This document shows, piece after piece, positions 45,088 through 52,770 of a stretch of 52,770 nucleotides of DNA. The stretch lies in the NCBI GenBank assembly GCA_947631295.1, contig CANRKU010000007.1, positions 1 to 52,770 of the forward strand. Direction: 5' to 3'. Under the pieces are notes generated by a model. It was given only the letters and a program-made list of their open reading frames with translations. It was not told where the DNA came from and made no database searches. Each line of letters starts with the position of its first letter. Within the stretch, counting starts at the first letter, position 1. The DNA comes from an uncultured Bacilli bacterium. GTDB taxonomy: Bacteria; Bacillota_I; Bacilli_A; RF39; UBA660. A program made the position numbers and the translations under genes.

Positions 45088-45546
45088 TTAATCAATTTTT
45101 TGTATAAAAGCTTCATATATTAAATCTACTATATAATTACTAGGTTCTAAGTGATATTTAGAAATCATATTTTGGATAGAATCATCATTATTTTCTATTT
45201 CTAAATATTCAAAAATAGAATATTTGGAATTTGGAATATCTTGTAAATAACTTTGGGTATAAGCATTATCAATAATAAATAATGGCAAATCAGCTATCCA
45301 TTCTTGAAATTTTTCTAATATATCTTCTGTTGTTTCTAAATACGTAAATAGTTCTTTATCATAGCTACACATATCAATAAAATCAGGTTGTTCAATTTTT
45401 TCTATAGAAATCCTATAATCAAAACGATCCATCAATTTAATTCCATCTAACTTTAAAGCAGATAACTGTACAATTTGACCTGTTTCCTTTTTTTGTGATG
45501 TTGGTATTAATTCTAAAATAATATATTTCATATGTGATAAATCCAT
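45088..45546 (-). CDS. Degenerate DEDD-exonuclease-like protein, 152 aa
   Basis: The order of elements recalls DnaQ-type exonucleases: KYIILELIPTSQKKETGQIVQLSALKLDG at the first strands, a DILEKFQEWIAD helix and LFIIDNAYTQSYL at the second motif. In active enzymes the first motif is D-x-E-T; here it reads LELIPT, so one metal ligand is lost. The second motif NAYTQSYL resembles NxxFDxxFL without its Asp. It is thus probably inactive, if the relation is right. A GAGGG site precedes the ATG. Function unknown. Confidence 0.5.
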   Translation of the reverse strand: MDLSHMKYIILELIPTSQKKETGQIVQLSALKLDGIKLMDRFDYRISIEKIEQPDFIDMCSYDKELFTYLETTEDILEKFQEWIADLPLFIIDNAYTQSYLQDIPNSKYSIFEYLEIENNDDSIQNMISKYHLEPSNYIVDLIYEAFIQKID

Positions 45547-45669
45547 ATCATCCCTCTTTTCTCATATAAAAACATGTATCTATTATAATCCATAAAATCG
45601 CAAAATATAACTAAAAATAAATAAATATCACAAAACAGCATCAAAAAAGTACTAAAAAGAAGAAAAAAG

Positions 45670-45698
45670 TTGACAAAAATGGACCTTTCGTGTATAAT
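45670..45698 (+). promoter_or_regulatory. Consensus sigma-A promoter of the SleB-like gene
   Basis: TTGACA (45670-45675), exactly 17 bp, TATAAT (45693-45698): both hexamers match consensus fully. Confidence 0.85.
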
Positions 45699-45729
45699 TT
45701 AGAATGTTTTTTGTTAAGGAGGGGATATT

Positions 45730-46662
45730 ATGAACAAAACAACAAATCTAAAAAAAGAATTATTACAAATAAAAAAACAAATCATAAAAAATACCTTCAA
45801 GCTTAATTCATTTGCATTACTCCTAACTGCGTCATTAAATGAAAATACTCTTGCAATGAACTTATCTATAAATACAGAAAAATCAAATAAGGAATATGGT
45901 ATAATCTATGAAAAATCCAATAGTGAAATAGATAACCTAGATAATTTAATAAAAAAAATAAATAGTGAATCAATAAATTATCGAGAAAAAAAATTAAAAG
46001 AAATCATAACTACTCTACAGGATAAAATTAAAGAAGAAATAGTACAGTATGAAACAGAGGAACTAGAAAATATAAAATTAATATTAAATTCACAAGATGA
46101 AGATCGCTTATTATCACAAAAAGAAATTCCCATGGAAGAAAAAATAGATTATATTCTAGAAAAATATAATCTAACAGAAGAACAATTACTAATTACTATA
46201 TGCACCATTTTAGCAGAAGCAAAACATCATGATATAAATAATCCTAGTGAAGAAGATTATATTGAATGCTATATTGATGCCTATGCTACAACAACTACTA
46301 TATATAACAGAACAAAAAGTTCTTGTTGGGTAAATGAATGCAATAGGATAATGGGTGAAGGTACAGGAACAAACATATATTATCAAACTACTTTAAATGG
46401 ACAATTTGAAGGATATTTAGGAAACTATTATCAAGATTTTTTAAATACTGATTTACTACAAGAACCAGGATATTATGCGATTATAGATTGTTTATATACT
46501 GAAGATATTATGCATAATTATTTATGTTTTAGATCATATACAAGTGATGAAGAAGGAAAAATACAATTTGTAAATAAGGGAAACCGATATTTTAGTGAAT
46601 TAAAAGTAGAAGACCTTATAATAGAACAAAATACAAATTTACAATTAACATTAAAAAACTGA
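45730..46662 (+). CDS. Probable exported SleB/CwlJ-like cell wall hydrolase
   Basis: A 310-residue protein with a basic N-terminus and a hydrophobic stretch (FKLNSFALLLTASLNENTLA) that may act as a signal, a coiled-coil-like linker (60-130) and a C-terminal domain. There TICTILAEAKHHD, followed by AYATTTTIYNRTKSS, matches the YAEARGE...AAVILNRV pattern of SleB/CwlJ cortex-lytic hydrolases; the Glu of LAEA would be catalytic. QFEGY fits the later QF motif. The domain is divergent. AAGGAGGGG precedes the ATG. It lies between hup and spoIVA on the opposite strand, driven by a consensus vegetative promoter. Confidence 0.55.
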   Translation: MNKTTNLKKELLQIKKQIIKNTFKLNSFALLLTASLNENTLAMNLSINTEKSNKEYGIIYEKSNSEIDNLDNLIKKINSESINYREKKLKEIITTLQDKIKEEIVQYETEELENIKLILNSQDEDRLLSQKEIPMEEKIDYILEKYNLTEEQLLITICTILAEAKHHDINNPSEEDYIECYIDAYATTTTIYNRTKSSCWVNECNRIMGEGTGTNIYYQTTLNGQFEGYLGNYYQDFLNTDLLQEPGYYAIIDCLYTEDIMHNYLCFRSYTSDEEGKIQFVNKGNRYFSELKVEDLIIEQNTNLQLTLKN

Positions 46663-46716
46663 TTTTATATGATAAAAACCACAATGAAAGTTTCTATCAT
46701 TTATAATCAGTTTTTT
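46653..46716. terminator. Bidirectional terminator between the SleB-like gene and spoIVA
   Basis: AAAAAACTGATT (46653-46664) pairs with AATCAGTTTTTT (46705-46716); an inner ATGATA/TATCAT stem extends it. Both strands have T tails. Confidence 0.75.
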
Positions 46717-46719
46717 CTA

Positions 46720-48195
46720 TTATAATACAAAAGCAATCATATTATTAGAACCTTTATTTACAATTTTTGTTAAAGTATTTTGTAATTTAAAACGAATATT
46801 ATCTGGCATCATACTAATCTTAGATTGAATACCTTCTTGTACAATTACATCTAAACTTCGACCAAAAATTTCACTTTTCCAAATATTAGCTGGATTGGTA
46901 TCATAATCTTTCATTAAATAATCAATTAATTCTTTACTTTGCATTTCACTACCAATAATTGGTTCAAAAGTAGAATTAACATCTACCCTAATCATATGAA
47001 TAGATGGAGCAGTAGCACGAAGCTTTACACCATATCTAGGGCCTTGTTTTGTAATCTCTGGAGTATCTAATTTCATATCATCCAAAGTAGGAGAAGCAAC
47101 ACCATAACCTGTTTGCTTTACCATTTTTAAAGCATATTTAATTTGATCATATTCACGTTTTGCTTCATTATAATCCTGAAATAAAGCAAGTAGCTGAGCT
47201 TTATTAGTAACATCAATATGAATAATGTCAGTTAATGCTTGATTATAAAGTTCACTAGGAGCCTCTAAATTAATAATAACTTCCCCTGTTGCTGGATCAA
47301 TATTAGATAAATAAGATTTAGAAATATTAGGAACATTCATAAAATGCTCATTAATTTTTTCAACATCTCTTAATTTATCAATTTCTATAACACTTTCACG
47401 AATTGCATCAATGTAACTTTTCTTAATTTCATTTTTAGGATTTAGTATCGCAATCCATTCCGGCATATTCACTTTGACCTCTAAAATTGGAAATTCATAT
47501 AAAGCTTCTCTTAAAATATCATACATATCTTTTTGATTCATTGCTTCAATATTCATAGGTAAAACAGGAACATCATATTCTGATTTTAGTTTCTCACATA
47601 TTTTTTCTGTTTCTGGTCCCATTGGATGAGTAGAATTTACAATCACAATAAATGGTTTTCCTAATTCTTTTAATTCACGTATAACTCTTGTTTCAGCTTC
47701 GATATAATCATTTCGTTCAAATTCACCAATAGAACCATCTGTTGTAACGACAATACCAATTGTTGAATGGTCTTTAATTACTTTTTCTGTACCAATTTCT
47801 GCTGCTTCACTAAAAGCAATAGGATCATCATACCACGGTGTTTTTACTAACCTTGGACCATTTTCATCTTCAGCTCCCTTAGCATTGTCAATTAAATAAC
47901 CCACACAATCAATTAATCGAATATTACAGCTAAAATCATCAATTTGAACTTTAGCAGCAGTATTTGGAACAAACTTAGGCTCAGTCGTCATAATTGTCTT
48001 ACCTGCAGCACTTTGAGGGACCTCATCCAACGCTCTTTTTCTTTCATACTCATCTTCTATATTTGGAACAATTAAATTTTCAACAACCTTCTTAATAAAA
48101 GTACTTTTCCCTGTACGAACAGCACCTACTACCCCTAAATAAATATCCCCTCCTGTACGAAGTGCAATATTCTTAATAATCTCTTTTTTATCCAT
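46720..48195 (-). CDS. spoIVA: Stage IV sporulation protein A (coat basement ATPase)
   Basis: About 491 residues, the usual SpoIVA length. The N-terminal ATPase domain has GAVRTGKST (24-32) and the family-specific IDCVGYLIDNAKGA and DGSIGEF. The middle and C-terminal domains end NKGSNNMIAFVL. SpoIVA polymerises with ATP hydrolysis on the forespore outer membrane and anchors the coat. It shows that the organism belongs to a true endospore lineage. The ATG at 48195 is preferred to a GTG four codons upstream. Confidence 0.97.
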   Translation of the reverse strand: MDKKEIIKNIALRTGGDIYLGVVGAVRTGKSTFIKKVVENLIVPNIEDEYERKRALDEVPQSAAGKTIMTTEPKFVPNTAAKVQIDDFSCNIRLIDCVGYLIDNAKGAEDENGPRLVKTPWYDDPIAFSEAAEIGTEKVIKDHSTIGIVVTTDGSIGEFERNDYIEAETRVIRELKELGKPFIVIVNSTHPMGPETEKICEKLKSEYDVPVLPMNIEAMNQKDMYDILREALYEFPILEVKVNMPEWIAILNPKNEIKKSYIDAIRESVIEIDKLRDVEKINEHFMNVPNISKSYLSNIDPATGEVIINLEAPSELYNQALTDIIHIDVTNKAQLLALFQDYNEAKREYDQIKYALKMVKQTGYGVASPTLDDMKLDTPEITKQGPRYGVKLRATAPSIHMIRVDVNSTFEPIIGSEMQSKELIDYLMKDYDTNPANIWKSEIFGRSLDVIVQEGIQSKISMMPDNIRFKLQNTLTKIVNKGSNNMIAFVL

Positions 48196-48245
48196 ATACT
48201 TTAACACTCACTTTCTATTTCATTTAACTATATGAGAAAAAAAAA

Positions 48246-48273
48246 GAGATATTCCTAGTATTAGAATTATCTC
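48246..48273 (-). terminator. Terminator between spoVIF and spoIVA
   Basis: GAGATA pairs with TATCTC with extra pairs inside; nine T or more follow on the minus strand. Confidence 0.65.
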
Positions 48274-48302
48274 AACAACGCTTTTTAAAAATTGATTAGC
48301 AA

Positions 48303-48542
48303 CTAAATCATCTTATCAATATCTTTTGGAACATTATCTTTTAAAATAGCATTCACAATTTTATCTTCTTTTTCTTTACTAACTTCTTTACCCGCAACTC
48401 CTCCAATTTCTTGAACAAGTTCTCTTAATACCTTTTCATCCTTCATATTAGACTTTTGAAGTTTATTAGCCAAAGACATAATTGTTTCTTTACTAACACC
48501 TGATTTATCTTCCACCTTCTTAAAAAAAGAATCACCAAACAT
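48303..48542 (-). CDS. spoVIF: Stage VI sporulation protein F
   Basis: A 79-residue protein beginning MFGDSFFKKVEDKSGVSKE, with KVLRELVQEIGGVAGK and a final SKEKEDKIVNAILKDN followed by VPKDIDKMI. This is the SpoVIF (YjcC) family, which in Bacillus is made in the mother cell and supports coat assembly through GerE. The start at 48542 follows AGGAGG; the frame is open 16 codons further without a site. Confidence 0.92.
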   Translation of the reverse strand: MFGDSFFKKVEDKSGVSKETIMSLANKLQKSNMKDEKVLRELVQEIGGVAGKEVSKEKEDKIVNAILKDNVPKDIDKMI

Positions 48543-48595
48543 AAAAAAACCTCCTACATCATTATATGTAAAAGATTTATTTTGTCTCATTATTT

Positions 48596-48790
48596 TTAAT
48601 CGTATAGTCTTCCTTGTTTTTTCAATTTTTTTTCATATTTCTCTCTTCTTTTTTGAAATACCATACACTGTTTACGATAAACAGAATCAAGAACTTGCCC
48701 TTTTTGATATCTCTCATCTAATATTTTTTGAGCTCTATCTAAGCCTTCTAATTCTGTTTTAGGATTTTTTCTTTCTAAAAACCATGCCAT
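48596..48790 (-). CDS. Hypothetical small charged protein, 64 aa
   Basis: Highly charged and helical: AWFLERKNPKTELEGLDRAQ, then KILDERYQKGQVLDSVYRKQC. The pattern of a short helix, a KG turn and a second helix resembles SHOCT-type modules, but the match is weak. AGGAG precedes the ATG. It lies between the 134-aa gene and spoVIF on the der transcript. Confidence 0.6.
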   Translation of the reverse strand: MAWFLERKNPKTELEGLDRAQKILDERYQKGQVLDSVYRKQCMVFQKRREKYEKKLKKQGRLYD

Positions 48791-48801
48791 ATAATCAACT
48801 C

Positions 48802-49206
48802 CTATTTATCTTCATTATAAAACAATTCTTTTTGTTTTAAAAACCAATTTTTCTCTTTTGAATTAGTAAGTGTAAATGAAACATTTATTTGATTATGATT
48901 TACTAAACTTGAAAAAGAAATCTGATTAGAATCCCCAAAACAAATATTAAAATCTTTAAACTTATCTAAAATTGTAGATAAAATAAGTGGATAAAAAGAA
49001 AGACTTTCTTTGGCCAAAATACCTAAATCATGCCATCGAAAATAGCTATTTTGAACAACTTGAACTGTTAAAACCAAATATTTTCCATCTTCAAATGGGC
49101 ATTTATCAATCGTAATATTTCCATGTATATGGGATCCATAAATTAATATTTGCGAAATATAATCAATAATTAAATCAATACGCTTTTGATATAAGTCTAT
49201 TTGCAT
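48802..49206 (-). CDS. Hypothetical protein, 134 aa
   Basis: No family recognised. It starts with a helix (YQKRIDLIIDYISQILIYGS) followed by alternating strands (GKYLVLTVQVVQNSYFRW, ISFSSLVNHNQINVSFTLTN), suggesting a small alpha-beta fold. No membrane or signal segment. The start codon directly follows the stop of the upstream gene, so translation is coupled. Confidence 0.6.
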   Translation of the reverse strand: MQIDLYQKRIDLIIDYISQILIYGSHIHGNITIDKCPFEDGKYLVLTVQVVQNSYFRWHDLGILAKESLSFYPLILSTILDKFKDFNICFGDSNQISFSSLVNHNQINVSFTLTNSKEKNWFLKQKELFYNEDK

Positions 49207-49731
49207 TTATTTAGAATTACCCTTTATTGAAGAAGACTGCCTCATATAAAAACAATTGCGAACTATTTCTTCATTAGATATTTTATTATCGGTATTCGTT
49301 ACACCATTTTCAACATAACTTTTTAAGAAATAAGAATAGCCATCATAGAAACCTGTAGAAACCAAGTCATTTTCATTGACATCAGGTAACACATTAAAAC
49401 TATCATCATCTTTCATAATTTTTTCAACAATAGTATTTTTTCCGTCTAAAAAACCTGTTTTATAACGAATATAATCATCCTCATATTGTTTATGCTTTTT
49501 AAGAGCTTGTGTATGGCGTTTATCAATTTCAGCCATAAATTGCTCATCACTAATACTCATCGTCTGAAAAGTATCTTTACAGTATTGACCATATTCATAT
49601 CCATCATAATATCCCATATAAGCAAAATTACTATAATCATTCTTTAAATAATCTTCATTATATGGAAACTCATATAATGAATCACGATAACCTTTTCGAA
49701 AACTTAAATTATATTGTTGAAATTCAAACAT
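49207..49731 (-). CDS. Hypothetical protein with repeated Gly-aromatic-x-Asp-Gly motifs, 174 aa
   Basis: No family recognised. Four similar short motifs occur: FRKGYRDSL, MGYYDGYEYG, KTGFLDGKN and STGFYDGYSYF, in two pairs separated by a charged helix (FMAEIDKRHTQALKKHKQYEDDY). This suggests a duplicated helical module with glycine-based packing. No signal or membrane segment. Its ATG overlaps the der stop (TAATG), so it is translated with der. Confidence 0.6.
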   Translation of the reverse strand: MFEFQQYNLSFRKGYRDSLYEFPYNEDYLKNDYSNFAYMGYYDGYEYGQYCKDTFQTMSISDEQFMAEIDKRHTQALKKHKQYEDDYIRYKTGFLDGKNTIVEKIMKDDDSFNVLPDVNENDLVSTGFYDGYSYFLKSYVENGVTNTDNKISNEEIVRNCFYMRQSSSIKGNSK

Positions 49732-51038
49732 TATTCTTCACCTCTATTTTTAAATTGTAATATGATTGGAGTTCCTTCAAACTCAAAATTTTCTCTTAAT
49801 TTATTTTCTAAATATCTTTCATAAGAAAAATGAACTAAACCTTTATTATTGACATGAAAAGTAAATTTAGGTGGTTTGGTACCTGATTGATTAGTAAAAT
49901 AAATTTTTAATCTTTTTCCTTTATAAGATGGTGGTAAATTTAACGTATAAGCATCCGTAATAACTTCATTTAAGATACTTGTTTTAATCTCCCTCTTAAT
50001 ATTTTCTGCGACTTTTAATACCTCAGGCATTAAAGTATGAATTCTTTTTTTCGTAAGAGCAGATAAATAAACAATCGGTGCATAACTTAAAAATTGAAAT
50101 TCATTACGAACTATTTTTTCATATTCTTTCGTATTAGAATTTTCAACAGTATCCCATTTATTCACCACAATAATTAAACCTTTTCCTTTTTCTAAAGCAT
50201 AGCTAGCAATATGTTTATCATGTTCAATAATTCCCTCTTCTGCACTAATTACTAATAAACATAAATCACTTCGATCAATTGCCTTTAAACTTCGAAGTAG
50301 GCTATATTTTTCAATCGTTTCAAATACTTTACCCTTTTTTCTCATTCCAGCTGTATCAATCAATACAAATTCTTCACCATTATATTTCATCACCGTATCA
50401 ACAGCATCACGAGTAGTACCTGCTTCATTACTAACAATGACTCTTTCTTCATTTAATAAGGCATTAATCAAACTACTTTTTCCTACATTTGGTCTACCAA
50501 TCACAGAAAGTTTTAATCTAGTATCTTCCTCTTGTTCATTATATTCAGGAAAATCACTAGTAATCATATCCAAAAGCTCATAAATACCATCATTATGTTC
50601 AGCACTAATAAAAAGATAATGATCAAATCCTAATTCATAAAAATCATATTGATGTTCTAAACTTTCTTTATTATCAATTTTATTAATAGCGACAATGACT
50701 TTCTTTCCACTCTTGCGAAGCATATCGCGAACTACCTTATCATTTTCGGTAATACCTTCTTTTCCATCTACAATAAAGACTACAACATCACTTTCTTCAA
50801 TCGCAATTTCAGCTTGAATTTTAATCACATCATTAAAAAGTTCCTGATTAACATCAATCCCCCCAGTATCAATTAAATGAAAACGAAAATTTCCATAATT
50901 TACTTCACTATAAATTCGATCTCTAGTGACACCAGGAGTATCTTCAATAATAGATATTTTACTACCAACTAATCGATTAAATAAAGTACTTTTCCCGACA
51001 TTAGGCCTTCCTACTAAAGCAACAGTAGGTAAATTCAT
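49731..51038 (-). CDS. der: Ribosome assembly GTPase Der (EngA)
   Basis: A 435-residue protein with two GTPase domains, both with P-loops GRPNVGKS (10-17 and about 180), DTPGVTRD/EAGTTRD switch segments and two NKxD motifs (NKID and NKWD), followed by a KH-like C-domain (GTKPPKFTFHVNNKGLVHFSY). It acts in 50S subunit maturation. AGGAGG precedes the ATG. It leads a unit with three unknown genes and spoVIF, resembling the der-...-spoIVA-hup order of Bacillus. Confidence 0.97.
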   Translation of the reverse strand: MNLPTVALVGRPNVGKSTLFNRLVGSKISIIEDTPGVTRDRIYSEVNYGNFRFHLIDTGGIDVNQELFNDVIKIQAEIAIEESDVVVFIVDGKEGITENDKVVRDMLRKSGKKVIVAINKIDNKESLEHQYDFYELGFDHYLFISAEHNDGIYELLDMITSDFPEYNEQEEDTRLKLSVIGRPNVGKSSLINALLNEERVIVSNEAGTTRDAVDTVMKYNGEEFVLIDTAGMRKKGKVFETIEKYSLLRSLKAIDRSDLCLLVISAEEGIIEHDKHIASYALEKGKGLIIVVNKWDTVENSNTKEYEKIVRNEFQFLSYAPIVYLSALTKKRIHTLMPEVLKVAENIKREIKTSILNEVITDAYTLNLPPSYKGKRLKIYFTNQSGTKPPKFTFHVNNKGLVHFSYERYLENKLRENFEFEGTPIILQFKNRGEE

Positions 51039-51232
51039 AAATCCACCTCCTTAAGTTACTTATATTTTATCATAAAATTGAAAAAATGAATAGACATTCC
51101 TACTTAAACGAAAACAAAAGAAAAAGAAATTTTCAATTTTTTCTTAGAAAAATTTAAAAATTTCTAATTATTATTTTATCGGTAATACCATTTACTAAAT
51201 GTTTTATTCTAATTCATTATTATACGTTTTTA

Positions 51233-52770
51233 TTAATCTATTTTAGTAGAATTAATAGTTCCTTTTCCTCCTGCTCCACCTGAACCTGCAGAAATACCAC
51301 CATTCGCATTAACTACTCCACTAGTTAAAGAAGTATGATAAAAAATATTAATAGAACCTCCTCCTGATGATCCACCACCTTGATTTCCTGATCCTCCACT
51401 TGATCCATTAGCCGTAATATTTCCATCATTAACAAATGTATTTGAATAAATAATTAATAATCCACCAGTTCCATTAGATCCTTTTCTACCATTTCCTACG
51501 GAAGCACCTCCCGGATTTCCGGCTCCGCCTCCAGCGCCACCTCCAGAACCTACTGCATTTCCACCAGCACCTCCACTAGAACTTCCAGCTTGTCCGCTTC
51601 CTTTATCTCCACCTCCAGATCCTGCTCCTCCAGAGTAACTAGTTCCTTTTCCTCCGGCACCAGTATTTCCACTCCATACCCCTGCTGATCCACCACCACC
51701 AGTTTGACGACCGGTTCCATTACCACCTGAATTTCCAGCTACAGTACCAGAAACAGCTGCTCCTCCGGATGCTCCAACAGCAGGTACAATTTCATAGTCT
51801 CCATTAGTATTTTTCCATAAATATACATTTTGTCCTGCAGCTTTTGCGCCATGAGAATTATCTATCGTTCCTTTATTAGTTAAAGTTCCTTCTACATATA
51901 ATAAGAATCCTTTCGGTCCTCCATAATTACTATCATAATATGGTCTTACTGTCACTCCTGAATCGATTTCCAAGTTTCCATTTACTTTTACAATGACCAT
52001 ATTTTGGGCATTTTTTGTTGATGTTGCTACATCTTGTGCATCTCCAAATATCGTATTATCTTCACTTGTCCAATGTTGATTACCATCATATACATACATA
52101 TGCACTGGATATGTTTCTTCTTTCACCTCAAATTGATAATTTCCCTCTTCAAATTCATTATCACTTAAAATAGATAAGATACTCTCTCCTTTTATTATAC
52201 TTTCTTTACTAGCTACTACTTTTCCATTTGAATATACATTTACTGTTAGAGTAAATGTTTTCCCATTATATGGATAAGTTACATTTCCTGTTTCTTCTTC
52301 TTTTCCACTAAAATCTGTTTTTTCATCTATCCACATTCTTAGTCTAAAATTCTTTTCATAATTACTCTGATTTGCTGGTACTTTTCCTGTATAAATTATC
52401 TTCTCTGTATATCCTTTAGCTGTTTCTTGACTGGTATCATGCAACTTACTATAGTTTTCTAATAAAACTAATTTTTCCTCTTCTCCTTCTTTTTCTGTCA
52501 AATAGACTTTTATGGCATCGTTTTCTAAAGTAGAATCATTACTCTTTCTAGCTGTTACCTCATAAGGAATAGAAATAGTACTTGCTGTTTGACTAGTGAT
52601 CTTAAAATCAAAATAGCTTCCTTGTCCTGTTTGATTCATCCCTTGTTCATCTGTCATAGGATAGGCATCACTAATTTGAATTCCTTTTCCGATTCCTGAT
52701 ACTTCCGTATACAAAAATGTAATAGTACCACTTGTTACTGTATTTTCGGTTGTTCCTTCTTTTGTATAAT
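51233..52770 (-). CDS. TasA-like surface protein with a Gly-rich C-module (5' end outside the window)
   Basis: The frame is open to the window edge. The last bases encode YTKEGTTENTVTSGTITFLYTEV, the N-module also seen at 23494 and 28374, so the real start lies just outside. After the TasA-like domain comes the same linker as in the 28374 protein (SILSDNEFEEGNYQFEV), then a longer Gly-rich region without cysteines (GGGSAGVWSG, GSGGGAGGGAGNPGG) and the conserved end SGGGSINIFYHTSLTSGVV. DNA around 51291-51360 is identical to 28452-28520. Its leader cannot be seen. Confidence 0.8.
   Translation of the reverse strand, partial: YTKEGTTENTVTSGTITFLYTEVSGIGKGIQISDAYPMTDEQGMNQTGQGSYFDFKITSQTASTISIPYEVTARKSNDSTLENDAIKVYLTEKEGEEEKLVLLENYSKLHDTSQETAKGYTEKIIYTGKVPANQSNYEKNFRLRMWIDEKTDFSGKEEETGNVTYPYNGKTFTLTVNVYSNGKVVASKESIIKGESILSILSDNEFEEGNYQFEVKEETYPVHMYVYDGNQHWTSEDNTIFGDAQDVATSTKNAQNMVIVKVNGNLEIDSGVTVRPYYDSNYGGPKGFLLYVEGTLTNKGTIDNSHGAKAAGQNVYLWKNTNGDYEIVPAVGASGGAAVSGTVAGNSGGNGTGRQTGGGGSAGVWSGNTGAGGKGTSYSGGAGSGGGDKGSGQAGSSSGGAGGNAVGSGGGAGGGAGNPGGASVGNGRKGSNGTGGLLIIYSNTFVNDGNITANGSSGGSGNQGGGSSGGGSINIFYHTSLTSGVVNANGGISAGSGGAGGKGTINSTKID

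Overview
This window comes from a very AT-rich, endospore-forming Bacillota genome. Gene content and order point to a Bacilli-like, probably uncultured gut lineage (RF39 or Erysipelotrichia-like), although the exact clade cannot be fixed from one window. Spore genes are present: spoIVA, spoVIF, a CotD-like coat protein and two tiny YjcZ-type peptides. Core gene order also resembles Bacillus: rodZ/ymfM-pgsA-recA-rny, gpsB-rnpB, recU-PBP1A, dnaD-nth and der-...-spoIVA-hup. TGA is used as a stop, which fits the standard genetic code. Many genes carry recognisable sigma-A promoters and compact intrinsic terminators. I see no tRNAs, insertion sequences, integrases or CRISPR arrays.

Layout. 1-2.1 kb: a surface protein with a C-type-lectin/formylglycine-enzyme-like C-terminus, with a broken small ORF beside it. 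2.1-5.4 kb: trmL, a membrane thioredoxin-like protein and a U32 protein. 5.6-8.6 kb: two YjcZ-like peptides, prsA, recX, rpoZ and cotD-like. 8.8-15 kb: the SRP cluster ftsY-ylxM-ffh, split by two HerA-type ATPases. 15.1-20.6 kb: two giant paralogues made of exact 31-residue helical repeats (16 and 21 copies). 20.7-22.4 kb: RNase J. 22.4-30.4 kb: envelope proteins, including two members of a modular TasA-like family with unusual structured leaders, plus cysE and a GDPD-like pseudoenzyme. 30.4-35.1 kb: rny, recA, pgsA, a short RodZ, rnpB and gpsB. 35.2-42.1 kb: a secreted protein, GDPD, recU-PBP1A, a ZIP transporter and mscL. 42.1-51 kb: nth, dnaD, cca, hup, a degenerate exonuclease, a SleB-like hydrolase, spoIVA, spoVIF, three small unknown genes and der. 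51.2 kb to the end: a third TasA-like family member, cut by the window edge.

Three things stand out. First, the tandem repeat genes look like a modular alpha-solenoid with one highly variable residue per repeat in an inter-helix loop; a 383-bp block is identical between the two genes although their C-terminal ends have diverged. Second, the leaders of two TasA-like surface genes each hold a perfect 15-18 bp inverted repeat around an intrinsic terminator, downstream of a strong promoter. The arms differ between loci but stay complementary, which suggests an invertible terminator or an RNA attenuator controlling surface protein expression. Third, a HerA pair without a nuclease partner sits inside the SRP operon.
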